33,028 bases of DNA from Candidatus Eisenbacteria bacterium (GTDB lineage Bacteria; Desulfobacterota; Binatia; DP-6), in assembly GCA_035577985.1 (NCBI GenBank), contig DATJZY010000012.1, positions 1-33,028 of the forward strand, written 5' to 3'. Shown piece by piece: positions 9,772-17,700 of this stretch (positions within the stretch are counted from its first letter, which is position 1; every line of letters begins with the position of its first letter). The notes beneath the pieces are model-generated. The model was not told the DNA's origin. It saw nothing but the letters and a program-made list of their open reading frames with translations, and did not search any database. A program made the translations under genes and the position numbers.

Positions 9772-10932
9772 ATGGGGCATTCGGTCTTGGTCGGCTCGGC
9801 GTTCGTCGCGCAGTACCCCGAAGGCGGCGGCAATTTCTGGGTCCCGCTCCAGTACCTGCTCGGCTTGCGCGACCTCGGCTACGACGCGTGGTGGCTCGAA
9901 TATCTGTGGACGCGCGGCGATGCGGCTCTCGATCGCGCATACATCGACACGTTCCTCGCGCATGTACGTGATCTCGGCGTCGGTGATCGCGTGATCCTCG
10001 GGTACCTTTCGACGGGAACGCGCGAGGAGCCGGCGGGCCCACCGCAGTACTTCGGCGCGACCGAGGGCGAGCTCGCGGCACGCCGCCGCGACGCGCTGCT
10101 CTTGAACCTCGCGCACAGTCTGACGGCGCCGCTGCGCGAGGGGTTCGCGCGCACAGCGCTCTTCGACCTCGACCCCGGCACGTTCCAGATCTGGGCGCAC
10201 CAGTGGGACATGGGCGTCGGCAAGCACGACGCGCACGTGACCATCGGCAGGCATCTGGGCGAGCCCGACTCCCCGGTTCCGCTCTACGGCGTCGCGTGGG
10301 GGCGTGTGTGGCCGGCGGTGCACCTGCCGTCGTGGCCGTGTCAGGCGCAGCTCCGCGCCGGGGAGGGCGCGTACACGACGGTCACGCAGTGGTGGAACAA
10401 CCAGTATGCGTTCCTCGGCGACGAGACCTACGACTGCAACAAGCGCGCGGGCTTCCTCCCGCTCATGCCGCTCCCGGAGCGCTGCGGTGTGCGGATCGAG
10501 ATCGCCGCCAACCTCCACGCGAACGAGCTCGAGGACCGTGCGCTCCTCGCACGCAGCGGCTGGCATCTCGTCGACCCTGGCGCGGTCGCCGGCACGCCGC
10601 GAACCTTTCGTCGCTACGTGCAGACGTCGCGCGGCGAGATCAGCGCCGCCAAGCCGGCCTACGTGAAGGCGCGCGCGGGCTGGATCAGCGATCGCACGAT
10701 CTGCTACCTCGCGAGCGGACGGCCGTGCGTGGTCGAGGCGACGGGCGCGGAAGCGCACCTGCCGCCGTCGAAGGGCTTGCGCTTCTTCCGGACGCTGGAC
10801 GAGGCGGCCGACGCGATTCGGGCCATCGAGGGCGACTATCCGGCCGCGTGCCGGGCCGCCCGCCACCTCGCCGAGGAGGTGTTCGCGACGCGCGTGGTGG
10901 TCCCCGAGCTGCTGCGCGCGGCCGGCGCTTGA
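9772..10932 (+). CDS. Glycosyltransferase (GT-B-like)
   Basis: A 386-residue cytoplasmic protein with no signal peptide. The N-terminal half begins with a Gly-rich loop (YPEGGGNFWVPLQYLLGLRDLG) as in GT-B enzymes. The C-terminal half has the segment SRGEISAAKPAYVKARAGWI followed by SDRTICYLASGRPCVVEATG (residues about 285-325). I recognise this from glycosyltransferase-like proteins, in which the equivalent region binds the nucleotide sugar. The donor and acceptor cannot be deduced. The start is ATG 9772 with AAGGGAGG just upstream. It heads a + strand run with the DUF6282-like and Gfo/Idh/MocA genes (33-base gap, then a 4-base overlap), which suggests carbohydrate or glycoside metabolism. 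Confidence 0.75.
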   Translation: MGHSVLVGSAFVAQYPEGGGNFWVPLQYLLGLRDLGYDAWWLEYLWTRGDAALDRAYIDTFLAHVRDLGVGDRVILGYLSTGTREEPAGPPQYFGATEGELAARRRDALLLNLAHSLTAPLREGFARTALFDLDPGTFQIWAHQWDMGVGKHDAHVTIGRHLGEPDSPVPLYGVAWGRVWPAVHLPSWPCQAQLRAGEGAYTTVTQWWNNQYAFLGDETYDCNKRAGFLPLMPLPERCGVRIEIAANLHANELEDRALLARSGWHLVDPGAVAGTPRTFRRYVQTSRGEISAAKPAYVKARAGWISDRTICYLASGRPCVVEATGAEAHLPPSKGLRFFRTLDEAADAIRAIEGDYPAACRAARHLAEEVFATRVVVPELLRAAGA

Positions 10933-10965
10933 CGTCCGGGGCGGTAGCTCGATAGCTCGGCGCGA

Positions 10966-11820
10966 ATGCCGGGCCTCGCCGACGAGCTGGTGGTGGGCGC
11001 GATCGACATGCACTGCCACCACGGTCCGGACCCGCATCGCGCGCGCAGCGTCGACGCGATGGAGGCGGCGCAGGAGGCCGATGTGCAGGGGCTCGCGGCG
11101 ATCGTCCTCAAGAGCCACGCCTATCCGACGGGGCCGGTTGCGATTCTCATGCAGAAGACCGTCGAGCGTCTGCGCGTGTTCGGCGGGATCTGCTGCGACT
11201 TCGAGGTCGGCGGCCTCAATCCGGCCGCGGTCGAGGTCGCGTTGCGCACGGGCGCCAAGGTGGTCTGGATGCCGACCTTCTCGTCCGTCGTCGACCGCCG
11301 GAAGCTGCACCTGCCGGGGCCCGGCATTCCGCTGCTCGGAGAACGGGCGCGGCTCGTCCCGGAGGCGGAGGAGATCCTGCGTCTCGCACAGGCCCACGAC
11401 GCCGTCGTCGCCACGGGGCACATCGACCTCCCGGAGCAGTTCGCGATCGTCGATGCGTCGCGGGAGATCGGCGTGCCGGTCGTCATGACGCACGCGCTCG
11501 AGACGCACATCGGGCCCGATCACACGCTCGAGCACGTGATCGAGCTGGCGGCGCGCGGCGCGATGATCGAGTTCACGTATCTGACGTGCATTCCCGGCGG
11601 CTTCGCCGCGAGCGAGACGCCGGAGGTGTTCGCCCGCGCCATGATGGCGGTCGGACCCGAGCGCGCGATCATGTCGACCGACTTCGGCCAGGCGCAGAGC
11701 CCGCGCCCCGCGATCGGCATGCGCATGTTCATCGAGGAGATGCTCGGCTGCGGCGTGCCCGCGGCGGCGATCGACGTCATGGCGCGCCGCAATCCGGCGC
11801 GTCTGCTGGGCCTGCGATGA
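10966..11820 (+). CDS. DUF6282-like amidohydrolase-superfamily protein
   Basis: A 284-residue TIM-barrel-type hydrolase. The N-terminal metal-binding motif is DMHCHHGPDPH (His16, His18, His19). Later come TGHIDLPEQ, a VMTHALE strand with a possible metal-binding His, and an acidic residue in MSTDFGQ, as in metal-dependent hydrolases. The segment AIVLKSHAYPTGPVA is typical of DUF6282 proteins, whose substrates are not known. The C-terminal helix ARRNPARLLGL is typical of amidohydrolases. The start is ATG 10966, without a strong ribosome-binding site. The stop overlaps the next gene's start as ATGA at 11817, so the two are probably translationally coupled. Confidence 0.75.
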   Translation: MPGLADELVVGAIDMHCHHGPDPHRARSVDAMEAAQEADVQGLAAIVLKSHAYPTGPVAILMQKTVERLRVFGGICCDFEVGGLNPAAVEVALRTGAKVVWMPTFSSVVDRRKLHLPGPGIPLLGERARLVPEAEEILRLAQAHDAVVATGHIDLPEQFAIVDASREIGVPVVMTHALETHIGPDHTLEHVIELAARGAMIEFTYLTCIPGGFAASETPEVFARAMMAVGPERAIMSTDFGQAQSPRPAIGMRMFIEEMLGCGVPAAAIDVMARRNPARLLGLR

Positions 11821-12800
11821 GCGACGGTCCCCTGCGCATCGGGATCCTCGGCGCGGCGCGCATCGCGCCGATGGCGCTCATCCAGCCCGCGCGCCGCAAC
11901 CTCGAGGCGGCGGTCGTGGGCATCGCCGCGCGCGATCCGGCGCGGGCGGCGGCGTTCGCCACGCGCTACGGCATCGAGCGGGCCTACGGTGACTACGACC
12001 ACCTGCTGCGCGATTCGGCGATCGAAGCGGTCTACAACCCGCTCCCGAACTCGCTCCACGCGCCCTGGACGATCCGTGCGCTCGAAGCGGGAAAGCACGT
12101 CCTGTGCGAGAAGCCCTTCTCGGCGACGGTCGCGGAAGCCGAGGCCATGACGGACGCCGCAACCCGCGAGGGGCGCGTCCTCATGGAGGCGTTCCACTAT
12201 CGGTACCACCCGCTCTTCGGGCGCCTGCGTGCCATCATCACGTCGGGCGAGATCGGGACGGTGCGCCACCTGGAAGCGACGTTCTGCATTCCGCTGCTCC
12301 GCCCGAGCGACATCCGCTGGCGCGCCGACCTCGCCGGCGGCGCGCTCATGGACACCGGCTGCTATGCCGTGCACCTCCTGCGCCACCTCTCCCAGGCGGA
12401 GCCCGAGATCCGCTCGGCGCAGGCGGCGTGGACGCGCGGCGGCGTCGATCGTTGGCTGCGTGCCGAGATGTCGTTCCCGAGCGGAGCCAGCGCGCGCCTC
12501 ACGTGCGCGCTCCTTTCGGCACGCCTGCTCAGCATCCGCGCCCGCGTGATCGGCTCCGAGGGCCGGATCGACGTGCTCAACTTCGTCGCCCCGCAGTTCT
12601 TCCACCGGCTGCGGGTGAAGACGCCGTCGGGCAGTCGCTCCGAGCGCGTCGCGGGATCGCCCAGCTACGACTACCAGCTCCGCGCCTTCGTCGCCGCCGT
12701 CCGCAGCGGAGCCGCCGTGCCCACCGGTCCCGCCGACGCCATCGCCAACATGCGCGCGATCGCCGCCATCTACCGCGCCGCCGAACGATCAACGAGGTAG
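11817..12800 (+). CDS. Gfo/Idh/MocA-family dehydrogenase
   Basis: A 327-residue NAD(P)-dependent oxidoreductase. The Rossmann motif GILGAARIA is at residues 9-17, and NPLPNSLHAPW and the family signature CEKPFS (Glu98, Lys99, Pro100) follow. The C-terminal alpha/beta domain contains the catalytic-helix motif GALMDTGCYAVH, where family members usually have catalytic Asp and His. Relatives oxidise sugars, inositols or trans-dihydrodiols. The EAFHYRYHP segment is similar to the dihydrodiol-dehydrogenase/xylose-dehydrogenase branch, but the substrate is uncertain. The ATG overlaps the upstream stop. The gene ends 17 bases from a convergent SDR gene. Confidence 0.85.
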   Translation: MSDGPLRIGILGAARIAPMALIQPARRNLEAAVVGIAARDPARAAAFATRYGIERAYGDYDHLLRDSAIEAVYNPLPNSLHAPWTIRALEAGKHVLCEKPFSATVAEAEAMTDAATREGRVLMEAFHYRYHPLFGRLRAIITSGEIGTVRHLEATFCIPLLRPSDIRWRADLAGGALMDTGCYAVHLLRHLSQAEPEIRSAQAAWTRGGVDRWLRAEMSFPSGASARLTCALLSARLLSIRARVIGSEGRIDVLNFVAPQFFHRLRVKTPSGSRSERVAGSPSYDYQLRAFVAAVRSGAAVPTGPADAIANMRAIAAIYRAAERSTR

Positions 12801-12817
12801 ACACCTCGCCGCGCATG

Positions 12818-13579
12818 TCACCCGAGCATCACCATCCCGCCGTCGACCGGGATCGCCTGGCCGGTGATGAACCGCGAGGCATCGCTCGCGAGGAACACCA
12901 TGAGGGGCGCGGCGTCGCCGTCCGGGTCGCCGAGCCTGCCGCCGAGCGGGATCACGAACGCCATCGACATGTCGTGGATGGTGCGCTCCTGCTCCGTCAT
13001 CCGGGAGCGATACTCGTCGTACATCGGCGTCCAGATCGCCGGGACGACGCTGTTCACGCGGATGTGGTACTGGCCCCACTCCTGCGCGACCGTGCGGGTC
13101 CACGCCATGACGGCGGCCTTCGAGGCGGAGTAGTGCGCCGAGCCGCGCTGGCCGCGGATGCCGGCGCCGGAGCCGAAGTTGATGATCACGCCGCCGTGAT
13201 CCTTCAGGTGCCGGAAGGCGGCCTGGTTCGTGTAGAGCGTTCCCTTCACGTTCACGCCGAAGACGAGATCCCATTCGGCATCCGGGATGCTCTCGGCGGG
13301 CGTCCCGCGCTCGACCGCGGCGACGTTCGCCAGCGCGTCGAGGCCGCCCATCGCGCGGGCCGCTTCGTCGACGGCGGCGTCGACCTCGTCGCGCTTGGCG
13401 ATGTCGCAGTGGCGGTAGGTGACGCGCGGCCCCGCGGCGGCGGCGACCTCGGCGCCCTTGGCGTCGGCGACGTCGAGCGACCATACGGTCGCGCCCTCGC
13501 GGGCGTAGGCGCGCACGGTGGCGGCCGCGATGCCGCTCGCGCCGCCGGTGACGATGATCCGCTTGCCGGCGAGAAGCAT
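12818..13579 (-). CDS. Short-chain dehydrogenase/reductase (classical SDR)
   Basis: A 253-residue NAD(P)-dependent oxidoreductase. The cofactor loop TGGASGI is at residues 11-17, an acidic strand end (SLDVAD) favours NAD(H), and CDIAKRDEV follows. The usual NNAG is replaced by ANVA near residue 84. The catalytic Ser lies in the GSGAG segment near 137, with Tyr150 and Lys154 in YSASK. The C-terminal FITGQAIPVDGG is typical of FabG-like classical SDRs. The start is ATG 13579 with AGGAG about 10 bases upstream. It lies 17 bases after the phosphoglycerate mutase gene and is probably co-transcribed with it. The substrate is unknown. Confidence 0.88.
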   Translation of the reverse strand: MLLAGKRIIVTGGASGIAAATVRAYAREGATVWSLDVADAKGAEVAAAAGPRVTYRHCDIAKRDEVDAAVDEAARAMGGLDALANVAAVERGTPAESIPDAEWDLVFGVNVKGTLYTNQAAFRHLKDHGGVIINFGSGAGIRGQRGSAHYSASKAAVMAWTRTVAQEWGQYHIRVNSVVPAIWTPMYDEYRSRMTEQERTIHDMSMAFVIPLGGRLGDPDGDAAPLMVFLASDASRFITGQAIPVDGGMVMLG

Positions 13580-13596
13580 GGTGCGGGCTCCTGTTC

Positions 13597-14202
13597 CTAG
13601 AGGTAGCGCTTGCCGAGCACTCGGCCGTCCGGCGCCATGTCGTAGACGAGGGGAACGCCGGTCGGGATCTCGAGCTCGAGCACTTGCTCGCGCGTGAGGC
13701 CGTCCAGGTGCATGACGAGCGCGCGCAGGGAGTTGCCGTGCGCGGCCACGAGGACGTTCTTGCCCGCCTTCACCTCCGGCAGGATGCGCGACTCCCAGTA
13801 GGGCAGCACGCGGGCCGCGGTGTCGGCGAGGCTCTCGCCGCCCGGCGGTCGCGTGTCGTAGCTGCGTCGCCAGATCTTCACCTGCGCGTCGCCCCATTGC
13901 TTGGCGGCTTCGGCCTTGTTGAGACCCTGAAGGTCGCCGTACATGCGCTCGTTCAGCGCTTCGTGGCGTTCGGTCGGAACGCCCACGATTCCGGCAACCT
14001 CGAGCGCGAGCGTCGCTGTGTCGATGGCGCGCTTCAGTACGGATGTGAACAGCTTGTCGATACGTCTACCGCGCAGCTTCACGCCGGCGGCGCGCGCTTC
14101 GTCCTCGCCCTTCTGCGAGAGCGGGACGTCGACCCACCCGGTGAAGCGATTCTCGAGGTTCCACTGCGATTGGCCATGGCGGAGCAGAATCAGCTCGGGC
14201 AT
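13597..14202 (-). CDS. gpmA: 2,3-bisphosphoglycerate-dependent phosphoglycerate mutase
   Basis: Glycolytic and gluconeogenic enzyme that interconverts 3- and 2-phosphoglycerate. The 201-residue protein has the RHGQSQWN motif with phospho-accepting His9, LNERMYGDLQGLNK with catalytic Glu85, RPPGGES, and the second active-site His155 in AAHGNSLRALVMHL. It is shorter than the 250-residue E. coli enzyme but matches the compact forms found in many other proteobacteria. FTGWVDVPLS is diagnostic of the dPGM branch rather than of general histidine phosphatases. The start is ATG 14202, divergent from the desaturase. The SDR gene follows 17 bases downstream. Confidence 0.93.
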   Translation of the reverse strand: MPELILLRHGQSQWNLENRFTGWVDVPLSQKGEDEARAAGVKLRGRRIDKLFTSVLKRAIDTATLALEVAGIVGVPTERHEALNERMYGDLQGLNKAEAAKQWGDAQVKIWRRSYDTRPPGGESLADTAARVLPYWESRILPEVKAGKNVLVAAHGNSLRALVMHLDGLTREQVLELEIPTGVPLVYDMAPDGRVLGKRYL

Positions 14203-14289
14203 CGGGCCCGGCTATACCGCGCCGCGCCACCGAGTGTCACGTCCTTTTGATTGAAAGCCGAGGGACCGACTGGTAGAGAAGGTGGACCC
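14203..14289. promoter_or_regulatory. Divergent promoter region, gpmA / desaturase
   Basis: These 87 bases separate the divergent starts. A TTGATT at about 14248 followed 18 bases later by TGGTAG is a weak promoter candidate for the desaturase. AGAAGGTGG before the ATG at 14290 is its ribosome-binding site. I cannot define the gpmA promoter. Confidence 0.4.
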
Positions 14290-15024
14290 ATGTGGATTGT
14301 GCTGCTGTTCGTGGTGAACTGGTTCATTGCGATCTTCTTCCAGTCGAGCTTCCACCACCGCTACGCCTCTCATCGGATGTTCACGATGAGCCGCGCGATG
14401 GAGCGGATCTTCCACCTCGGCACCTGGCTCTCGCAGGGCTCGTCGTATCTCTCGCCGCGGGCGTACGCGATCCTGCACCGCGAGCACCACGCCTTCAGCG
14501 ACACCGCGCGCGATCCGCACGCGCCGGCCTTCTTCTCGAACGTGCTCCACATGATGTGGGAGACGGGGCGGCGCTACACGGCGCACTTCAAGGGTCTCTC
14601 CATGCCCGAGACGCGGTTCCTCGGCGACTATCCCGAGTGGCCGACGCTCGAGAAGATCGCGTCGTCGTGGACGAGCCGGCTCGCGTTCGGGACCGTGATC
14701 ACGCTCGTCTACATCTGGCTCGCGACGGCGTGGTGGCAGTTCCTGCTGCTGCCGTTCCACTGGCTCATGGGTCCGACGCAGGGGGCGATCGTCAACTGGT
14801 GCGGGCATCGCTACGGGTATCGGAACTTCAAGACCGGTGATGCGTCGCGGAACTTCCTGCCGCTCGACTTCCTGTGCGGCGGCGAGCTGTTCCAGAACAA
14901 CCATCACCACGCCTCCGGCCGGCTCAACTTCGCGTTCCGGAAGTTCGAGATCGATCCGACGTACTGGGCGCTCCGCGCGCTCGCGCTCTGTCGGCTGATC
15001 CACCTGACGGCGCACCACGTCTAG
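14290..15024 (+). CDS. Fatty-acid (acyl-CoA type) desaturase
   Basis: Membrane di-iron enzyme that introduces a double bond into fatty-acyl chains. The 244-residue protein has all three histidine boxes: HHRYASH (His22, His23, His28), HREHH (residues 63-67) and NHHH (residues 204-207), with an extra conserved-looking His in WCGHRYG. Hydrophobic spans flank them (WIVLLFVVNWFIAIFF; AFGTVITLVYIWLATAWW). It is on the short side for the family and begins almost directly at the first His box. The ATG at 14290 follows AAGGTGG; an in-frame TTG at 14251 is less likely. It may draw electrons from a ferredoxin/reductase pair such as that at 21242-22265, but this is inference. Confidence 0.88.
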   Translation: MWIVLLFVVNWFIAIFFQSSFHHRYASHRMFTMSRAMERIFHLGTWLSQGSSYLSPRAYAILHREHHAFSDTARDPHAPAFFSNVLHMMWETGRRYTAHFKGLSMPETRFLGDYPEWPTLEKIASSWTSRLAFGTVITLVYIWLATAWWQFLLLPFHWLMGPTQGAIVNWCGHRYGYRNFKTGDASRNFLPLDFLCGGELFQNNHHHASGRLNFAFRKFEIDPTYWALRALALCRLIHLTAHHV

Positions 15025-15029
15025 GTGCT

Positions 15030-15074
15030 CGACCCGTGTGACCGCGAGCCGTTGGCTCGCGATCACTCGGGTCG
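15030..15074. terminator. Large hairpin, probable bidirectional terminator
   Basis: Two 21-base arms (15030-15050 and 15054-15074) around a 3-base GTT loop pair with only two mismatches; the loop-proximal part is CGCGAGCC/GGCTCGCG. It starts 6 bases after the desaturase stop, in the spacer between two convergent genes. No T-tract follows, so it may stop transcription with Rho or protect 3' ends instead. Confidence 0.6.
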
Positions 15075-15107
15075 GGGTCGAACGGCGAGGGTGTGGCTCG
15101 GGTGGGC

Positions 15108-15167
15108 CGCGCGGGCGGGGGTGCTGCGGCCGGCGGAGCCGGCGCAGCATGCCGGCACGCCCGCGCG
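15108..15167. terminator. Second interrupted hairpin in the convergent spacer
   Basis: The outer arms CGCGCGGGCG (15108-15117) and CGCCCGCGCG (15158-15167) enclose further pairing: GCTGC/GCAGC and GCCGGC/GCCGGC with a GGA loop. It lies just beyond the 3' end of the flavoprotein gene, so it may act mainly on that transcript. No T-tract is present. Confidence 0.5.
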
Positions 15168-15186
15168 AGAACGCCGGTCGGGCGTA

Positions 15187-16788
15187 CTATGGATCGATGA
15201 GGACGCCGGGATTGAGGATACCGGTTGGGTCCAGCGTCTTCTTGGTCGCGCGAAGCGCGGCTGCGAAGCCTTCGGGGCGTTCGCGATCGTACCAGGGGCG
15301 GTGGTCGCGGCCGACGGCATGATGGTGGGTGATGGTGCCGCCCAGGCGCAGGATGGCGTCGGAAGCGGCGGCCTTCACTTCCGCCCACTGAGCGAGCTCG
15401 GAGCCCCGGCGGGCGGGGGCGATGACGGTGAAGTAGGGCGCGGGGCCGTCGGGGTAGACGTGCGTGAAGCGGCACGTCACGTGGCCGGCGCCGCACACCT
15501 CGTGGAGCGCGCGCTCGGTCGCCGCGACGACGCCGGCGTGGAAGGCGGTGAAGCGATCCCAGGTGACGGCGGTCTCGAACGTTTCGCTGATCATGCCGAG
15601 GCGCACCAGTGCGTCGCGCAGATATGGCGCGTCCAGGAAAGCGCGCCGCCACGCGCCGGCGGCGCCGTCGCGCGCGCCTTCGTCGGCCTTGCGCGTCGCA
15701 CCCGCGCCGTCCGGCACCGCGCCGCCGTGGCTCCGCGCACACTCGAGGGCGCGCGCCATCCACGCGTCGGGCGGATGATCCGCCGACTCGAACGCGACCA
15801 GCAGGACCGCGCGCGACCCGTCGCCGGCGCCCGAAGTCATGGCTTCGCCCGGATCGAGCAGTCGGCAGTTGGCGGGATAGAGGCCCGCTTGCGCCATCGT
15901 GCGCGCGGCGGCGGCGCCGGCGGCGAACGTCTCGAACGTGACCGATGCAGCGGCGCGGAACGTCGGTCGATCCTGCAGCCGCATCCAGGCCTCGGTGATG
16001 ATGCCGAGGATGCCCTCCGACCCGATGAACAGACGATCCGGGCTGGGTCCGGCGCCCGAGCCGGGAAGACGGCGCGTCGCGATCGTGCCCGACGGCGTCA
16101 CTACCCGCAGCGCCTCCACGAAGTCGTCGATGTGCGTGTAGAGCGTCGCGTAGTGTCCGCCCGAGCGCGTCGCGATCCATCCGCCGAGCGACGAGAACTC
16201 GAACGACTGGGGGAAATGTCGCAACGTGAGGCCGTGCGGCCGGAGCTGCTCTTCGAGCGCCGGCCCCAGGACGCCGCCCTGGATGCGCGCCGCACGCGAC
16301 GTTCGATCGATCTCGAGCACGCGATCGAGGCGCGCGAGGTCGATCGAGACGACGCCCGCCGCGCCGCCGGCGGGCGCTTCGACACCGCCGACGACGCTCG
16401 AGCCGCCGCCGTACGGGACCGCAACGACGCCCGCGTCCGTACACCACTCGAGCAGGCGCGAGATGTCGCCTTCGTCGGTCGGAAACGCGACCAGGTCGGG
16501 TGCGCGGTCGAACTCGCGCCGCAGGCCGCGCACGACGTCGCGGAACGACTTGCCGTAGGTGTGGCCCGCGCGATCGAGCGGATCGGCCGAGCACAACGGC
16601 GCGAGCGCGGGTGGAGGCGTCAACCGCGGCCGGGGGAGATGCAACTCCTCGAGGCGCGGCTCGGCGGCGAGGGTGAGGTCGGCGCAGCCGAAGCGGGCGG
16701 TGAGCAGGCGGCCGATCGCGTCGACGTGATCGGGCGTGGGGCCGGCATCTGCCCAGCCCCAACCCCAGAACCGTCGACGTCGCGCCAA
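15187..16788 (-). CDS. FAD-binding oxidase, alkylglycerone-phosphate synthase-like
   Basis: A 533-residue flavoprotein of the VAO/PCMH (FAD_binding_4 plus FAD-oxidase C) family. The FAD pyrophosphate loop PYGGGSSVVGG lies near residue 122. RHFPQSFEFSSLGGWIATRS and FIGSEGILGIITEAW complete the FAD domain. The C-terminal part has CRFTHVYPDGPAPYFTV and the triple-His motif GGTITHHHAVGRDHRPW near residue 486. The HHH motif is the hallmark of alkyl-dihydroxyacetone-phosphate synthase (ADPS/AGPS), which makes ether-lipid precursors. Bacterial relatives are often of unproven substrate, so ether-lipid synthesis is inferred. The N-terminal GWGWAD is also typical of these relatives. The start at 16788 lies 4 bases after the RRM gene stop. 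Confidence 0.85.
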   Translation of the reverse strand: MARRRRFWGWGWADAGPTPDHVDAIGRLLTARFGCADLTLAAEPRLEELHLPRPRLTPPPALAPLCSADPLDRAGHTYGKSFRDVVRGLRREFDRAPDLVAFPTDEGDISRLLEWCTDAGVVAVPYGGGSSVVGGVEAPAGGAAGVVSIDLARLDRVLEIDRTSRAARIQGGVLGPALEEQLRPHGLTLRHFPQSFEFSSLGGWIATRSGGHYATLYTHIDDFVEALRVVTPSGTIATRRLPGSGAGPSPDRLFIGSEGILGIITEAWMRLQDRPTFRAAASVTFETFAAGAAAARTMAQAGLYPANCRLLDPGEAMTSGAGDGSRAVLLVAFESADHPPDAWMARALECARSHGGAVPDGAGATRKADEGARDGAAGAWRRAFLDAPYLRDALVRLGMISETFETAVTWDRFTAFHAGVVAATERALHEVCGAGHVTCRFTHVYPDGPAPYFTVIAPARRGSELAQWAEVKAAASDAILRLGGTITHHHAVGRDHRPWYDRERPEGFAAALRATKKTLDPTGILNPGVLIDP

Positions 16789-16792
16789 CGCG

Positions 16793-17074
16793 CTACGCGC
16801 GCCCGCGGCCGCCGCCGCCGCCAGCCGGTCGATCGTGCGCCGCGCTCACGGTGAGCTTGCGGCCGGCGTGCTCCTGGCCGTCGAGCTCGGAGATCGCGCG
16901 CTCGGCATCGGCGTCCGTCGACATCTCGACGAACCCGAAGCCGCGCGAGCGTCCGCTCACGCGGTCGGTCACTACGGTCGCCGAGTCGCACGGCCCGATG
17001 CGACCGAAGATCTCGGCGAGCTGCTCGCTCGTGGTTGCGAAGGGGAGGTTCCCGACGAAGAGACGCTTACCCAC
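16793..17074 (-). CDS. RNA-recognition-motif (RRM) protein, Gly/Arg tail
   Basis: A single RRM of 93 residues. RNP2 is LFVGNLPF (residues 5-12) and RNP1 is RGFGFVEM (near residues 44-51), with the aromatic residues that stack on RNA bases. A short AGGGGGGRGRA tail follows. Bacterial single-RRM proteins of this type bind single-stranded RNA and are often cold- or stress-responsive. The start is probably GTG 17074; an upstream in-frame TTG at 17110 adds unlikely residues. It is the second of two RRM genes in a row, separated from the first by a 132-base spacer with two hairpins, and lies directly before the flavoprotein gene. Confidence 0.88.
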   Translation of the reverse strand: MGKRLFVGNLPFATTSEQLAEIFGRIGPCDSATVVTDRVSGRSRGFGFVEMSTDADAERAISELDGQEHAGRKLTVSAAHDRPAGGGGGRGRA

Positions 17075-17133
17075 GCCGGCCCTGTACCAAGACCGGCTTC
17101 GACCTGACAAGATGCCCCGTCGGGCCGGGGTGG

Positions 17134-17151
17134 CCGACCCTCTCGGGTCGG
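17134..17151. terminator. Hairpin between the two RRM genes (CCGACCC stem)
   Basis: A 7-bp perfect stem, CCGACCC / GGGTCGG, with a TCTC loop lies between the RRM genes. Together with the hairpin at 17178-17198 it could attenuate read-through from the first RRM gene into the second, or stabilise the upstream mRNA end. Confidence 0.4.
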
Positions 17152-17177
17152 GTGCGAGGAGGGGACCCAGGCGACCG

Positions 17178-17198
17178 ACCCAAGACTCCGTCTTGGGT
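17178..17198. terminator. Hairpin ACCCAAGAC / GTCTTGGGT after RRM gene stop
   Basis: A perfect 9-bp stem with a 3-base loop begins 8 bases after the stop of the 17207-17629 gene. An almost identical element, including the loop read on the opposite strand, follows the RES gene at 29746-29768. This suggests a recurring terminator or mRNA-end hairpin. No T-tract is present. Confidence 0.55.
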
Positions 17199-17206
17199 GC
17201 GGCTTC

Positions 17207-17629
17207 CTAGTACCGCAGGCTGCGCTTGCGGGCGCGGAGGCCGCGCCGGCTTCCGCCGCCCTTGCGGAATCCGCGGAAGTCACCCCCACCGTCTTCGGGC
17301 GGTGGGACGAACTCCACCGGGGCACGGCTGAACCCGCCTCCGGTCTCGGGTCGCGCCGCGGGACGGGGTGCCCGCGGTGGTGGCTTGTCGTCGGCGTCGT
17401 TCACGCGCAGCCGGCGGCCGCGCATCTCGAGACCGTCGAATCGCCGCACGGCGTCGGCGGCCTGTGCGTCGCTTGCGAACTGGGCGAAGGCGAAGCCGCG
17501 TGCCTTCCCGGTCATCCTGTCGATGCCGAGCCGTACCCGGACTCCCGGATCGACCTCGGCGAACAACGCGCGCAGTTCCTCTTCCGTTGATTCGTAGCTG
17601 AGATTCCCAACAAAGATCGTGGCCGAAAT
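17207..17629 (-). CDS. RRM protein with basic RG-type tail, probable AUU start
   Basis: A 140-residue protein. RNP2 is IFVGNLSY (residues 5-12) and RNP1 is RGFAFAQF (residues about 45-52). The RRM ends near residue 80 and is followed by a Pro/Gly/Arg-rich basic tail (GGGDFRGFRKGGGSRRGLRA), a common RNA-binding extension. The start is unusual. RNP2 must be included, and an in-frame TAG lies at 17666-17668. Between that stop and RNP2 there is no ATG, GTG, TTG or CTG. A strong AAAGGAG ribosome-binding site sits exactly 8 bases before ATT at 17629-17627, so AUU is the best start. The known precedent is infC (IF3), whose AUU start allows autoregulation. Starting instead at TTG 17566 would delete the first strand and RNP2. 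Confidence 0.8.
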   Translation of the reverse strand: MSATIFVGNLSYESTEEELRALFAEVDPGVRVRLGIDRMTGKARGFAFAQFASDAQAADAVRRFDGLEMRGRRLRVNDADDKPPPRAPRPAARPETGGGFSRAPVEFVPPPEDGGGDFRGFRKGGGSRRGLRARKRSLRY

Positions 17630-17700
17630 GACTCTCTCTCCTTTCGTGAGTGAGATGGGGCGAGCCTAGCGCGTGTCTGCCGCTCGTGCGAGGGCAAATC

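Noticed and set aside
8724..9971. + strand frame rich in Val, Asp and Glu (DVEVELDVEVDVE-type)
   Set aside because: It is the exact antisense of Ser/Thr codons; it has no start signals and merges into non-coding frame.
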